From: an uncultured Paenibacillaceae bacterium
GTDB lineage: Bacteria > Bacillota > Bacilli > Paenibacillales > DA-C8
NCBI GenBank assembly: GCA_937957685.1
Contig: CALGAO010000002.1
Location: 1-38,511 of the forward strand
Direction of reading: 5' to 3'
Length of the DNA: 38,511 nt
A program made the translations under genes and the position numbers. The notes below the pieces were generated by a model. The model ran no database searches and was not told the DNA's origin. It saw only the letters and a program-made list of their open reading frames with translations. Within the stretch, counting starts at the first letter, position 1. Each line of letters starts with the position of its first letter. Positions 16,856 through 24,119 of this stretch are shown one piece after another.

Positions 16856-16886
16856 TAGTATCGGTTGCCTGGACACCTTTTCATTC
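16856..16886 (-). promoter_or_regulatory. Sigma-G-like promoter of tepA
   Basis: The minus strand has GATACTA (16856-16862), one base from the forespore -10 CATACTA, and GAATGA (16881-16886) 18 bp upstream. Spacing equals that of the sleB promoter. Confidence 0.5.
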
Positions 16887-16898
16887 CCGATCCGCATC

Positions 16899-16947
16899 GA
16901 AAAAAGCTTCCTCACGATGTTCCGGAGAACGATCGCAAGAAAGCTTT
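16899..16947 (-). terminator. Intrinsic terminator after rnj
   Basis: On the minus strand AAAGCTTTCT pairs with AGGAAGCTTT (one G-T pair) and an inner CGAT/ATCG extends the stem; TTTTTT follows. It ends the rnj transcript 56 bp after the stop. Confidence 0.82.
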
Positions 16948-17002
16948 GTTTTCGCTGGTTATGGTTGGTTCACGTGCTGGTTGCCTTATGGGGCAGCGGA
17001 TA

Positions 17003-18688
17003 TCAGACTTCCATGATGATCGGAAGGATCATCGGTCTTCTTCTGGTTTGTTCATATAAAAATCGTCCAAGTGCTTCTTTGACATTGGTTTTCAGCGACG
17101 CCCATTCATTGATATTCTCACCGGTAAGCTTCTGCAGCGTGCCGCTTACGATCCGATTCGCCTCGTCGAGCAGTCCTTCGGATTCGCGGACATAGACGAA
17201 ACCGCGAGAGATGATGTCTGGGCCCGATACGATCTTGCCGTCCTGCTTGCTGAGCGTGACGACAACGACGAGAATGCCGTCCTGTGACAGGAGCTTGCGG
17301 TCGCGGAGCACGATATTGCCGACATCGCCCACTCCCAGACCGTCGATCAGAACATTGCCGACCGGGATCTTGCCGGCCTTGCGAGCGACTCCGTTCTGGA
17401 TCTCCACCACTTCACCGAGGTCGCAGATGAAGATATTCTCCTTCTCGATGCCGACCGATTCTGCCAGCAGTCCATGCTGACGCAGCATGCGGTATTCTCC
17501 GTGAATCGGAATGAAATATTTCGGCTTCATCAGGTTAAGCATGAGCTTGAGTTCTTCCTGGGAACCGTGACCCGAGACGTGAACGCCGGTAGCGGAGTTC
17601 GGTCCGTAGATGACGTTGGCGCCCAGACGGAACAGTTCGTCGATCGTTCTGCCGACAAACTTCTCGTTGCCCGGAATCGGATTCGCTGCGATGATCACCG
17701 TGTCACCCGGCAGAATCTCGACCTTCTTGTGCGAAGAGCGAGCCATCCGCGTAAGTGCCGACATCGGTTCGCCCTGGGACCCTGTGGAGAGGATCGCGAC
17801 GCGATTGGCGGGGAGCTTGTTGATCTCGTCCGGCTCGATCAGCATTCCTTCCGGAATATGCAGATAACCGAGCTCGGAGGCGATGGTGATCACGTTCACC
17901 ATGCTTCGTCCGACCACAGCCAGCTTCCGGTTCGTGAACGCCGCCGCATCGATGACCTGCTGCAGACGGTGCACATTGGAAGCGAATGTGGCCACAACCA
18001 CGCGCTGTTCAGCCGTTCGGAACACTTCCCTGAGAGAAGCGCCGACCGTGCGTTCCGAGCCTGTAAACCCGGGTCGCTCTGCGTTCGTGCTGTCCGACAT
18101 GAGCGCCAGTACGCCACGCTTGCCGATCTCGGCCATCCGATGCAGATCGGCAAAATCATGGTTCACCGGTGTCTGGTCAAACTTGAAGTCGCCTGTGTGT
18201 ACGACCACGCCTTCCGGCGTATCGATGCATATTCCGACCGAATCCGGGATACTGTGATTCGTCTTGAAGAACGTCACCTTAAGCGTACCGAACTTCAATT
18301 CCGAGTCTGGATGGATCAGAACCCGTTTCGTCTCGCCCATCATGCCTGCTTCCTTGAGCTTGCTCTCGACAAGTCCAAGCGTCAGCTTCGTTCCGTATAC
18401 CGGAACATTCAGATGCTTGAGCACATAAGGCAAGCCGCCGATGTGGTCTTCATGCCCGTGCGTCAGGACGATGCCTCTGACCTTTTCCTTGTTCTCAACG
18501 AGGTAACTGACATCCGGAATGACAATATCGATACCCAGCATGTCCTCTTCGGGGAACTTCAGTCCGGAGTCGATAACCACGATATCCGAACCGTACTGTA
18601 CTACGTACATGTTTTTTCCAATTTCGCCCACGCCGCCAAGTGCGAAAATGGACAGCTTTTCAGCATGATTTTTGGAATGTTTTGTCAA
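17003..18688 (-). CDS. Ribonuclease J at the rnjB locus, with RnjA-type active site
   Basis: 561-residue metallo-beta-lactamase/beta-CASP nuclease with 5'-3' exonuclease and endonuclease activity on mRNA and rRNA. The metal motif is complete: H77-G-H79-E-D81-H82, then TGDFKFDQTP, and the beta-CASP motif with VSGHGSQEE. It ends in RRPMILPIIMEV, typical of the family. Its place next to dapA and tepA is the rnjB (ymfA) locus, but the sequence is closer to RnjA; Bacillus subtilis RnjB has a degenerate HGHDEN at this site. I therefore leave the symbol open. The start is TTG with GGAGGG eleven bases upstream. It has its own promoter (18780-18809) and terminator. Confidence 0.94.
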   Translation of the reverse strand: MTKHSKNHAEKLSIFALGGVGEIGKNMYVVQYGSDIVVIDSGLKFPEEDMLGIDIVIPDVSYLVENKEKVRGIVLTHGHEDHIGGLPYVLKHLNVPVYGTKLTLGLVESKLKEAGMMGETKRVLIHPDSELKFGTLKVTFFKTNHSIPDSVGICIDTPEGVVVHTGDFKFDQTPVNHDFADLHRMAEIGKRGVLALMSDSTNAERPGFTGSERTVGASLREVFRTAEQRVVVATFASNVHRLQQVIDAAAFTNRKLAVVGRSMVNVITIASELGYLHIPEGMLIEPDEINKLPANRVAILSTGSQGEPMSALTRMARSSHKKVEILPGDTVIIAANPIPGNEKFVGRTIDELFRLGANVIYGPNSATGVHVSGHGSQEELKLMLNLMKPKYFIPIHGEYRMLRQHGLLAESVGIEKENIFICDLGEVVEIQNGVARKAGKIPVGNVLIDGLGVGDVGNIVLRDRKLLSQDGILVVVVTLSKQDGKIVSGPDIISRGFVYVRESEGLLDEANRIVSGTLQKLTGENINEWASLKTNVKEALGRFLYEQTRRRPMILPIIMEV

Positions 18689-18779
18689 GTGAATATTTAC
18701 CCTCCCTGTTAGTGGATTGACGACGATTTTTCAATATGGATAACAAACCATAAAGTACCGCACCAGTCACTTAGTGAAC

Positions 18780-18809
18780 ATTATACATGAACGAAATCAC
18801 CTATGACAA
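18780..18809 (-). promoter_or_regulatory. Sigma-A promoter of rnj
   Basis: The minus strand has TTGTCA (18804-18809) and a perfect TATAAT (18780-18785) 18 bp apart, 91 bp upstream of the TTG start. The leader between them and the gene shows no strong hairpin. Confidence 0.72.
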
Positions 18810-18866
18810 GCTAATAATCATCCAGTCGAAGCGAACCGAGTCTACTCTAAGTGTTGCCATAGATGA

Positions 18867-18907
18867 GGGGGAACATGCGAATTCCAACCGGAACAACATA
18901 TTCCCCC
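18867..18907 (-). other. Stem-loop downstream of dapA
   Basis: GGGGGAA and TTCCCCC arms (18867-18907) enclose a second stem TTCC/GGAA. No T run follows on the minus strand, so it is probably a 3'-end or processing hairpin of the dapG-dapA transcript rather than a classic terminator. Confidence 0.4.
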
Positions 18908-18926
18908 GCTCTTCTCTCCGTACATG

Positions 18927-19796
18927 TCAACCGAACAGACGGCGCAGCAGCGCCTCATCCTCTTCGCTGCCGTCGACGAGCGGCAGACGGACGCTGCCCA
19001 CATCGAAGCCCTTGACGCGCAGCGCGGTCTTCACCCTCACCGGATTCGGCACCAGGCTGTTGAACAACGGCTGGAGCTTCGCGTGCAACCTGGCTGCCTC
19101 CGCCACTCTGCCCGCCAGGTAGTGTTCCATCATCTCGCGCATCTCACGGCCGATCAGATGGCTGGCGACGCTGACCACCCCGTAGGCGCCTATCGCCATC
19201 AACGGCAAGGTCAGGATATCATCCCCGCTGTACACCCTGAAAGACTCAGGGGCTTGGCCGATAATCGTGGTGATGAGATCGAGGTTGTCATGCGCTTCCT
19301 TCGTTGCCACGATATTCGGCACATCGTGCGCAAGACGGACGATCGTGGAAGCTTCAATGGTCACGCCAGTACGCTTCGGGATATTATAGAGCATGACAGG
19401 CAGGCTGGTGCTTTCGGCCACCGCGCGGAAATGCGCATACAGCCCCTCCTGGCTCGGGCGATTGTAGTATGGAGACACGAGCAGGATGCCGTCTACCCCG
19501 ATTCTCTCGGCTTCCTTCGTCAGCTCGATCGAATGTTTCGTATCATAGCTACCCGTTCCCGCGATGATCTTGCAGCGCCCCTTGGCCTTGCTCACGGCGA
19601 ATCTCAGGAGTCCCAGCTTCTCCTCCTCCGTGAGCGTGGGCGATTCGCCCGTTGTTCCGCAGACCACCAGGCTGTCAGATCCCTGCTCGTCAATCAGATG
19701 GTCGATGAGACGATCAGCAGATTCCCAATTCACCTTGAGATCCCTGTCGAATGGCGTCACCATTGCCGTTATTAATCTGCCGAATTCCAAAACCAT
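18927..19796 (-). CDS. dapA: 4-hydroxy-tetrahydrodipicolinate synthase DapA
   Basis: 289-residue aldolase-type enzyme condensing pyruvate with aspartate semialdehyde, the first step unique to lysine, meso-diaminopimelate and dipicolinate. The Schiff-base lysine is K166 (VATKEA), the catalytic tyrosine Y137 (LYNIP), and the Thr pair is in CGTTGESPT. The usual IKEASGD around the lysine reads TKEAHDN, a mild departure. ATG 19796 lies only two bases after GGGAGG; TTG at 19790 has ideal eight-base spacing and may be the true start. It follows dapG by 20 bp and closes the DPA/lysine supply operon. Confidence 0.95.
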   Translation of the reverse strand: MVLEFGRLITAMVTPFDRDLKVNWESADRLIDHLIDEQGSDSLVVCGTTGESPTLTEEEKLGLLRFAVSKAKGRCKIIAGTGSYDTKHSIELTKEAERIGVDGILLVSPYYNRPSQEGLYAHFRAVAESTSLPVMLYNIPKRTGVTIEASTIVRLAHDVPNIVATKEAHDNLDLITTIIGQAPESFRVYSGDDILTLPLMAIGAYGVVSVASHLIGREMREMMEHYLAGRVAEAARLHAKLQPLFNSLVPNPVRVKTALRVKGFDVGSVRLPLVDGSEEDEALLRRLFG

Positions 19797-19816
19797 AACC
19801 TCCCTTGTTTACTAGG

Positions 19817-21034
19817 CTACCCGTCTGCAAGCGCGAACTCCTCATGCAACGCGCGCAGCGCCGTCTCCATGTCGGAACGGTTCACCAATACCCAGATCGT
19901 CGTATTGGAGTCTGCCGATTGCAGGATGGGTATATGATGGTCTGCCAGAGCAGACACAATCTTCGACATGATGCCGGGAACCCCGTTGATCCCGCCGCCG
20001 ATGACCGCGATCTTGGCGCAGTTCGTGACGAGCTTCGGATGATAACCGAGCTCATGCAGCACAGCCGCAGCCTTGTCGGCCACCCGGTCATTCACGGTAT
20101 ATACAACACCTGAAGGATTCACATTGATGAAATCGACGCTGATGCCCGCCCTCGCCATCGCCTGGAACACCTTGACCTGCAGGTCCAGCTGATGATCCTC
20201 CGCCGTCACCTGTATCTGGGTGATGTTGGTCGTGTGGGCGATTCCCGTGACATACCGGTCAGAGATTTCACCGCTTTGACTCGTTGCAGCGCTGTCCGAG
20301 ACAAGCGTCCCTTCGTTCTCGGAGAAGGTCGAGCGGATGCGAAGCGGGATGCGCGCATGCATCGCGATCTCCACCGCTCGGGGATGGATCACCTTGGCGC
20401 CGTAATTCGCCATGTTGCATACTTCCGCATAGCTGACAACGGACAGCTGCTTGGCATCCGGTACGATCTTCGGATCAGCGGTCAGGATGCCGACGACATC
20501 GGTATAGATCTCGACCAGCTCCGCCTTGAGGGCCGCTCCCAGGGCCGTGGCCGTCGTGTCGCTGCCTCCGCGGCCAAGCGTGGTGATCTCCCCGTCCTCC
20601 GTACATCCCTGGAATCCGGTAACGATCGCGACCTCTCCGCGTTCGATGACCTCGAGGAGCGGAGAGGGCGTCACCTTCAGGATACGCGCGTCACCGAACC
20701 TGGCGTCGGTCAGGATGCCGGCTTGCGAACCGGTGTACACGCGCGACGGGATGCCTTCGGCATGCAGCATGCTGCACAGCGTCACGGCGGAGATAATCTC
20801 TCCGCAATGAAGCAGAAGATCCTGTTCCCGGGCCGGCAAGGCATTGCCGTTCTCGGCGATCAGGCTCAGCAAGGAATCGGTCGCGTAAGGGTCGCCGCTT
20901 CTGCCCATCGCGGAGACGACGACGACGACCGCATATTGCTCATGAAGCGCACGTTTGATATGTTGGATTGCCTGGGCTCTGGCGTGTGCGGTGGAAAGTG
21001 ACGTGCCTCCGAATTTCTGCACGATGATGCGCAT
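19817..21034 (-). CDS. dapG: Aspartate kinase (DapG-type)
   Basis: 405-residue aspartokinase making aspartyl phosphate, the entry to lysine, diaminopimelate, threonine and methionine. The N-terminal kinase domain opens with VQKFGGTS; GRGGSDTTA and YTDVVGILTADP are further conserved segments; two ACT domains follow (about 265-405) and would bind the feedback effector. By position next to dapA it corresponds to DapG, the diaminopimelate-sensitive isozyme of Bacillus; the effector is not proven by sequence. ATG has GGGGGAAG upstream. asd, which encodes the next enzyme and lies upstream in Bacillus, is absent here. Confidence 0.94.
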   Translation of the reverse strand: MRIIVQKFGGTSLSTAHARAQAIQHIKRALHEQYAVVVVVSAMGRSGDPYATDSLLSLIAENGNALPAREQDLLLHCGEIISAVTLCSMLHAEGIPSRVYTGSQAGILTDARFGDARILKVTPSPLLEVIERGEVAIVTGFQGCTEDGEITTLGRGGSDTTATALGAALKAELVEIYTDVVGILTADPKIVPDAKQLSVVSYAEVCNMANYGAKVIHPRAVEIAMHARIPLRIRSTFSENEGTLVSDSAATSQSGEISDRYVTGIAHTTNITQIQVTAEDHQLDLQVKVFQAMARAGISVDFINVNPSGVVYTVNDRVADKAAAVLHELGYHPKLVTNCAKIAVIGGGINGVPGIMSKIVSALADHHIPILQSADSNTTIWVLVNRSDMETALRALHEEFALADG

Positions 21035-21092
21035 TAGGCACTTCCCCCTGATGACAACACAGGTTGTTCATACCAGCATCCGGCCATCTGCA

Positions 21093-21686
21093 TCACGGTT
21101 GATAACGTTCGATCAGAACCGGCTGCAGCTGCTTCCCTTCCAGCGCCGCCTCACACGTCTCCATGATGAGATCCATGCGTGAGACGAGCGAGTTCGGCTT
21201 GGCGAACGGATGATCTTGCCCGAACGGAACGAAATAGATATGTTTGGCGAAGAGAAGCTTCGCGATATTGGCCAGGTTCAGTCCAAGACCGTCATTCGTC
21301 GAGATCGCCAGCACCAGCGGACGCTGATTGCGCATCTGGGCCTTCGCTGCCATCAGGACAGGAGAATCGGTCATAGCATTGGCGAGCTTGCTCGTGGTAT
21401 TGCCCGTACAGGGGGCGATGACGAGCACATCCAACAGCTTCGATGGTCCCAGCGGCTCGGCATCGACGATCGTGGAGATGATCTCATTGCCCGTGATGTC
21501 CTTCAGCTTCTTCTGCCAATCGGCCGCCTGGCCGAAGCGCGTGTCGGTGTTCATCACCGTATACGACGCGATCGGAATCACCTTCGCACCGGCGTCCACG
21601 AATCGCTGAATCTGCGGCAACACTTCATCATACGTACAATGCGAGCCCGTCAGGGCGAAGCCAACAGTCTTACCGCTCCAATTCAC
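21093..21686 (-). CDS. dpaB: Dipicolinate synthase subunit B
   Basis: 197-residue flavoprotein-like subunit of dipicolinate synthase (SpoVFB). Together with DpaA it turns dihydrodipicolinate, the DapA product, into dipicolinic acid, which is made in the mother cell and moved to the forespore. The flavodoxin-like start GFALTGSHCTYDEV and the segment APCTGNTTSKLANAMTDSPVLMA are typical. The start is GTG, overlapping the dpaA stop as GTGA. It lies 58 bp upstream of dapG, placing substrate supply and synthase together. Confidence 0.95.
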   Translation of the reverse strand: MNWSGKTVGFALTGSHCTYDEVLPQIQRFVDAGAKVIPIASYTVMNTDTRFGQAADWQKKLKDITGNEIISTIVDAEPLGPSKLLDVLVIAPCTGNTTSKLANAMTDSPVLMAAKAQMRNQRPLVLAISTNDGLGLNLANIAKLLFAKHIYFVPFGQDHPFAKPNSLVSRMDLIMETCEAALEGKQLQPVLIERYQP

Positions 21687-22582
21687 AGCGCACTCCCCCG
21701 TTCCCTGTTGTCCTCCAGAATGAGTTGGCTGAGCGTATTCGCGAGGATACGGCCAGCCGTCTTCGGTGCGACGATGCCAGGCAAACCCGGGGCGAGAAGC
21801 GCTTTGATTCCGCGTTTTTCCGCGAACCGGAAATCCGTACCGCCCGGCTTCGACGCAAGGTCGATGATCACAGCGCGGTGCGGCATTCCAGCAATTACTT
21901 GCGCTGTGATAATCATAGTCGGAATTGTATTAAAAAGCAAGTCAATATTCCGGACATGAGCGAGCAGATCCTTCGTATAGAAGGGATTGAAACCCATCTC
22001 CCATGCTCGGGCAAAGTGCTCATCACGCCGCACGCCAACCGATACGTTGGCCCCGAGTCCCTTCAGCGTGCGGGCCAGCGTCATGCCCGTTCTGCCGAGG
22101 CCGAGCACCATGCAGTTCGAGCCGTGGATCGTGATGTCCGTATGCTGGATCGCGAGCATCACCGCTCCTTCAGCCGTCGGGATCGAATTGAAGATCGCCA
22201 CGTCATCCCTCTCCAGCAGCTCGACGATTTCGATGCCCGCCCGCTGGCAGAGCCGCTTGAGATAGGAGGTCGCCATACCGGTATAGATCTTGGCATGCTT
22301 CGGCAATGCCTGCAGATGTATATCCATAAGAACCAGCTCTTCGCTCGAGAAAATCGACTGTACGCAGCCTTTCTCATCCGTGCCGACGACGGGCAGGATC
22401 ACCGCATCCAGAGTCTCGAACAATACAGGGGTAAGCGGCCTCTTGGTCACGCCGGTGAACTCGTTCTGCAGGTTGTCGAATCCCACGAGAGTGACCGTCG
22501 CATCCAGCTCGGCGAACCTCTGGATGACTTCCAGCTGCCGCGCGTCACCGCCGAGGAAAGCCACCTGAATTCCCGTCAGCAT
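21683..22582 (-). CDS. dpaA: Dipicolinate synthase subunit A
   Basis: 299-residue NAD(P)-binding subunit of dipicolinate synthase (SpoVFA). The N-terminal domain starts MLTGIQVAFLGGDARQLEVI as in Bacillus; the Rossmann motif VLGLGRTGMT is near residue 160, and LAPGLPGIVAPKTAG marks the C-terminal part. ATG 22582 is chosen because it matches the family N-terminus and AAAGGAG lies upstream; a reading to 22633 would add 17 unrelated residues. A sigma-K-like promoter (22621-22647) fits mother-cell expression. The gap upstream to dut holds the repeat arrays. Confidence 0.95.
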   Translation of the reverse strand: MLTGIQVAFLGGDARQLEVIQRFAELDATVTLVGFDNLQNEFTGVTKRPLTPVLFETLDAVILPVVGTDEKGCVQSIFSSEELVLMDIHLQALPKHAKIYTGMATSYLKRLCQRAGIEIVELLERDDVAIFNSIPTAEGAVMLAIQHTDITIHGSNCMVLGLGRTGMTLARTLKGLGANVSVGVRRDEHFARAWEMGFNPFYTKDLLAHVRNIDLLFNTIPTMIITAQVIAGMPHRAVIIDLASKPGGTDFRFAEKRGIKALLAPGLPGIVAPKTAGRILANTLSQLILEDNRERGSAL

Positions 22583-22620
22583 GCGGATCTTCAGCTCCTT
22601 TCCACTCCGAATAGGATAAT

Positions 22621-22647
22621 GCATCGTATGCATGGGCGCGAAAAAGG
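22621..22647 (-). promoter_or_regulatory. Sigma-K-like promoter of dpaA
   Basis: The minus strand has CATACGATG (22621-22629), close to the sigma-K -10 CATAnnnTA, and AC (22646-22647) as -35, 16 bp apart. The family gene is a sigma-K target in Bacillus. The short -35 makes this a weak call on sequence alone. Confidence 0.45.
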
Positions 22648-22766
22648 TGCCTGATCCCTCCGGGCGATTTCCTGTTCGGGGAACGTGCAGTGTGTCGAGA
22701 CCGGTCGTGCACCTGACGATTATCGGTGGTTGGGAGGCGGTTATGCGGCTCCTGCGGTCTGTTTGG

Positions 22767-23181
22767 CGATTTTGTATGAAATATCGTACAACTCCACGTG
22801 GTCCGGCCGTTTCTCAAGCGGTTTTGTACGAAATATCGTACAACTCCATTCGGTCCGGCCGTTTTCCAAGCGAGTTTGTATGAAATATCGTACAACTCCA
22901 TTCGGTCCGGCCGTTTTCCAAGCGATTATGTACGAAATATCGTACAACTCCACGTGGTCCGGCCGTTTTCCAAGCGATTTTGTACGAAATATCGTACAAC
23001 TCCATTCGGTCCGGCCGTTTTCCAAGCGATTTTGTACGAAATATCGTACAACTCCATTCGGTCCGGCCGTTTCTCAAGCGATTTTGTACGAAATATCGTA
23101 CAACTCCATTCGGTCCGGCCGTTTTCCAAGCGATTATGTACGAAATATCGTACAACTCTGTGCGAACGGCCAATTCCAAGG
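22767..23181. repeat. Tandem array of eight 52-bp repeats with a central palindrome
   Basis: Eight units with starts of the core at 22774, 22826, 22878, 22930, 22982, 23034, 23086 and 23138, all exactly 52 bp apart. Each holds TTGTACGAAATATCGTACAA, two 8-base arms around AATA, then CTCCATTCGG, TCCGGCCG and TTTTCCAAGCGA. Variants are limited: GTATGAAA in units 1 and 3, CACGTGG in place of CATTCGG in units 1 and 4, TTCTC for TTTCC in units 1 and 6, ATTATG for ATTTTG before units 4 and 8. The last unit decays after ACTC. The consensus has no stop codon on either strand, so open frames here are incidental. The array lies 184 bp upstream of dpaA. Confidence 0.95.
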
Positions 23182-23238
23182 TCAAGTCCATCATTGTGTG
23201 TAAATTTCCTCAGTCAGACGATGGAAAGGTCTTGCCAA

Positions 23239-23310
23239 TCATGTTACATCACTGCGAGTTTGGCACGTTACCGATATATATCCGGCAAGCCAAGCATCAG
23301 GTCGGATCAT
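23239..23310 (-). CDS. Possible 23-residue ORF with a strong ribosome binding site
   Basis: ATG at 23308-23310 preceded by GGAGGAGGGG with good spacing; it reads MIRPDAWLAGYISVTCQTRS and stops after three more residues. I do not recognise the peptide. It may be the start of a gene lost by decay (for example a transposase or the missing ymxH), or chance. Confidence 0.15.
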   Translation of the reverse strand: MIRPDAWLAGYISVTCQTRSDVT

Positions 23311-23410
23311 AAAAGCCCCTCCTCCAGGATGCGCATGACGCTCTATCGTTCTTTCTATCATCTTCCGTGAGTCGATGCCGCCATGACACCGCGCTGACCA
23401 CCAGACCAAC

Positions 23411-23466
23411 AAAAAGAGGCCATCCATCGATCAGTCTCATCTGACTTTCCGGACAGCCTCATTTTT
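23411..23466. terminator. Hairpin with A and T tracts on both sides; possible insertion-sequence end
   Basis: AAAAAGAGGC (23411-23420) and GCCTCATTTTT (23456-23466) are complementary apart from one bulged base, with an inner AGTC/GACT pair. It could end transcripts from either side. The minus-strand reading TGAGGCTGTCCGGAAAGTC resembles terminal sequence of some insertion sequences, but there is no transposase here. Confidence 0.4.
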
Positions 23467-23853
23467 GGGAATTTTGAAAAACACCATGATCGCATTCTGT
23501 TGGATACCTGCATATCAGCGTTCGACACCGTTCTGCCGGTAGTCGTACAACCCGTTACTTGCCTGTAAAACCCGCGAGAGACATCATTCTGGCAAGTGCC
23601 TGCGTGGACACGGTTCGACACTGTACTGTCGAGAACCTGCTCAAACGCAATAGATGTCGTCCGCATCTTGCAAGTACTTCACAACAGTTTGCCGTTCTTG
23701 CTTCATACCACCAGGGTGAAAGACGTTTGTGCTCCTGACTGGCAGCCATGCGCTCGAAGCAGTGGGATTCTCCTTCATGTGCGCGGTGGATGCCTATATA
23801 TATACCGGCTCCTCCTGTCGGCATGCCTCTATATGCAAGTCTGCCGCTTCATG

Positions 23854-24119
23854 CCGATATAACCAGAGCAGTGCGGCTCCCTGCTCGAACCCGTATGCCC
23901 TTGGCAGAGCCACATTCCTGCTTCGTGACCGTATGCCTTTGGCAACGCGGCACTCCTGCTTCGTGAACGTATGCCCTTGGCAGAGCCACACTCCTGCTTC
24001 GTGACCGTATGCCTTTGGCAACGCGGCACTCCTGCTTCGTGACCGTATGCCTTTGGCAACGCGGCACTCCTGCTTCGTGAACGTATGCCTTTGGCCAACG
24101 CGGCACTCCTACTTCGTGC
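23854..24119. repeat. Tandem 38-bp repeats fused to the 3' end of dut
   Basis: Six units start at 23891, 23929, 23967, 24005, 24043 and 24081; five are 38 bp and the last is 39 bp. A decayed unit precedes them (23854-23890). Units alternate in two types: CCCTTGGCAGAGCCACA (units 1, 3) and CCTTTGGCAACGCGGCA (units 2, 4, 5, 6). Units 2, 4 and 5 are identical. The last unit contains the stop and final codons of dut: the gene ends GHTGTK-TAG, and each repeat read on the minus strand has the matching CATACGGTCACGAAGCAG with CAG in place of TAG. Confidence 0.93.

Larger units (their letters stand above)
23182..23853. other. Gene-poor spacer with hairpins and decayed repeat pieces
   Basis: No convincing gene lies in this 672-bp stretch. 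It holds a short ORF with a strong ribosome binding site (23239-23310), an A/T-flanked hairpin (23411-23466), a near-perfect hairpin at 23612-23637 (GGTTC..GACA / TGTC..GAACC), direct copies of GTTCGACACYGT at 23520 and 23613, arms ACTTGCC (23557-23563) and GGCAAGT (23591-23597), and a piece TCGTACAACC near 23544 that resembles the 52-bp repeat. It looks like eroded mobile or repeat DNA. Confidence 0.5.

Noticed and set aside
21035..21092. Lysine riboswitch in front of dapG
   Set aside because: The gap is only 58 bp, too short for the lysine aptamer, and lacks its conserved bases.
22685..23370. Open frames of 110-190 codons on both strands through the 52-bp array
   Set aside because: The consensus unit has no stop codon on either strand and its length is not a multiple of three, so long frames arise automatically in several phases. 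None has a convincing ribosome binding site.
23239..23666. A remnant of ymxH in the spacer
   Set aside because: None of the six frames shows the PRC-barrel-like start or other recognisable segments of YmxH.
22767..24119. CRISPR array
   Set aside because: The units abut each other with no unique spacers, and there are no cas genes. The end repeats also lack spacer-like unique segments of constant length.
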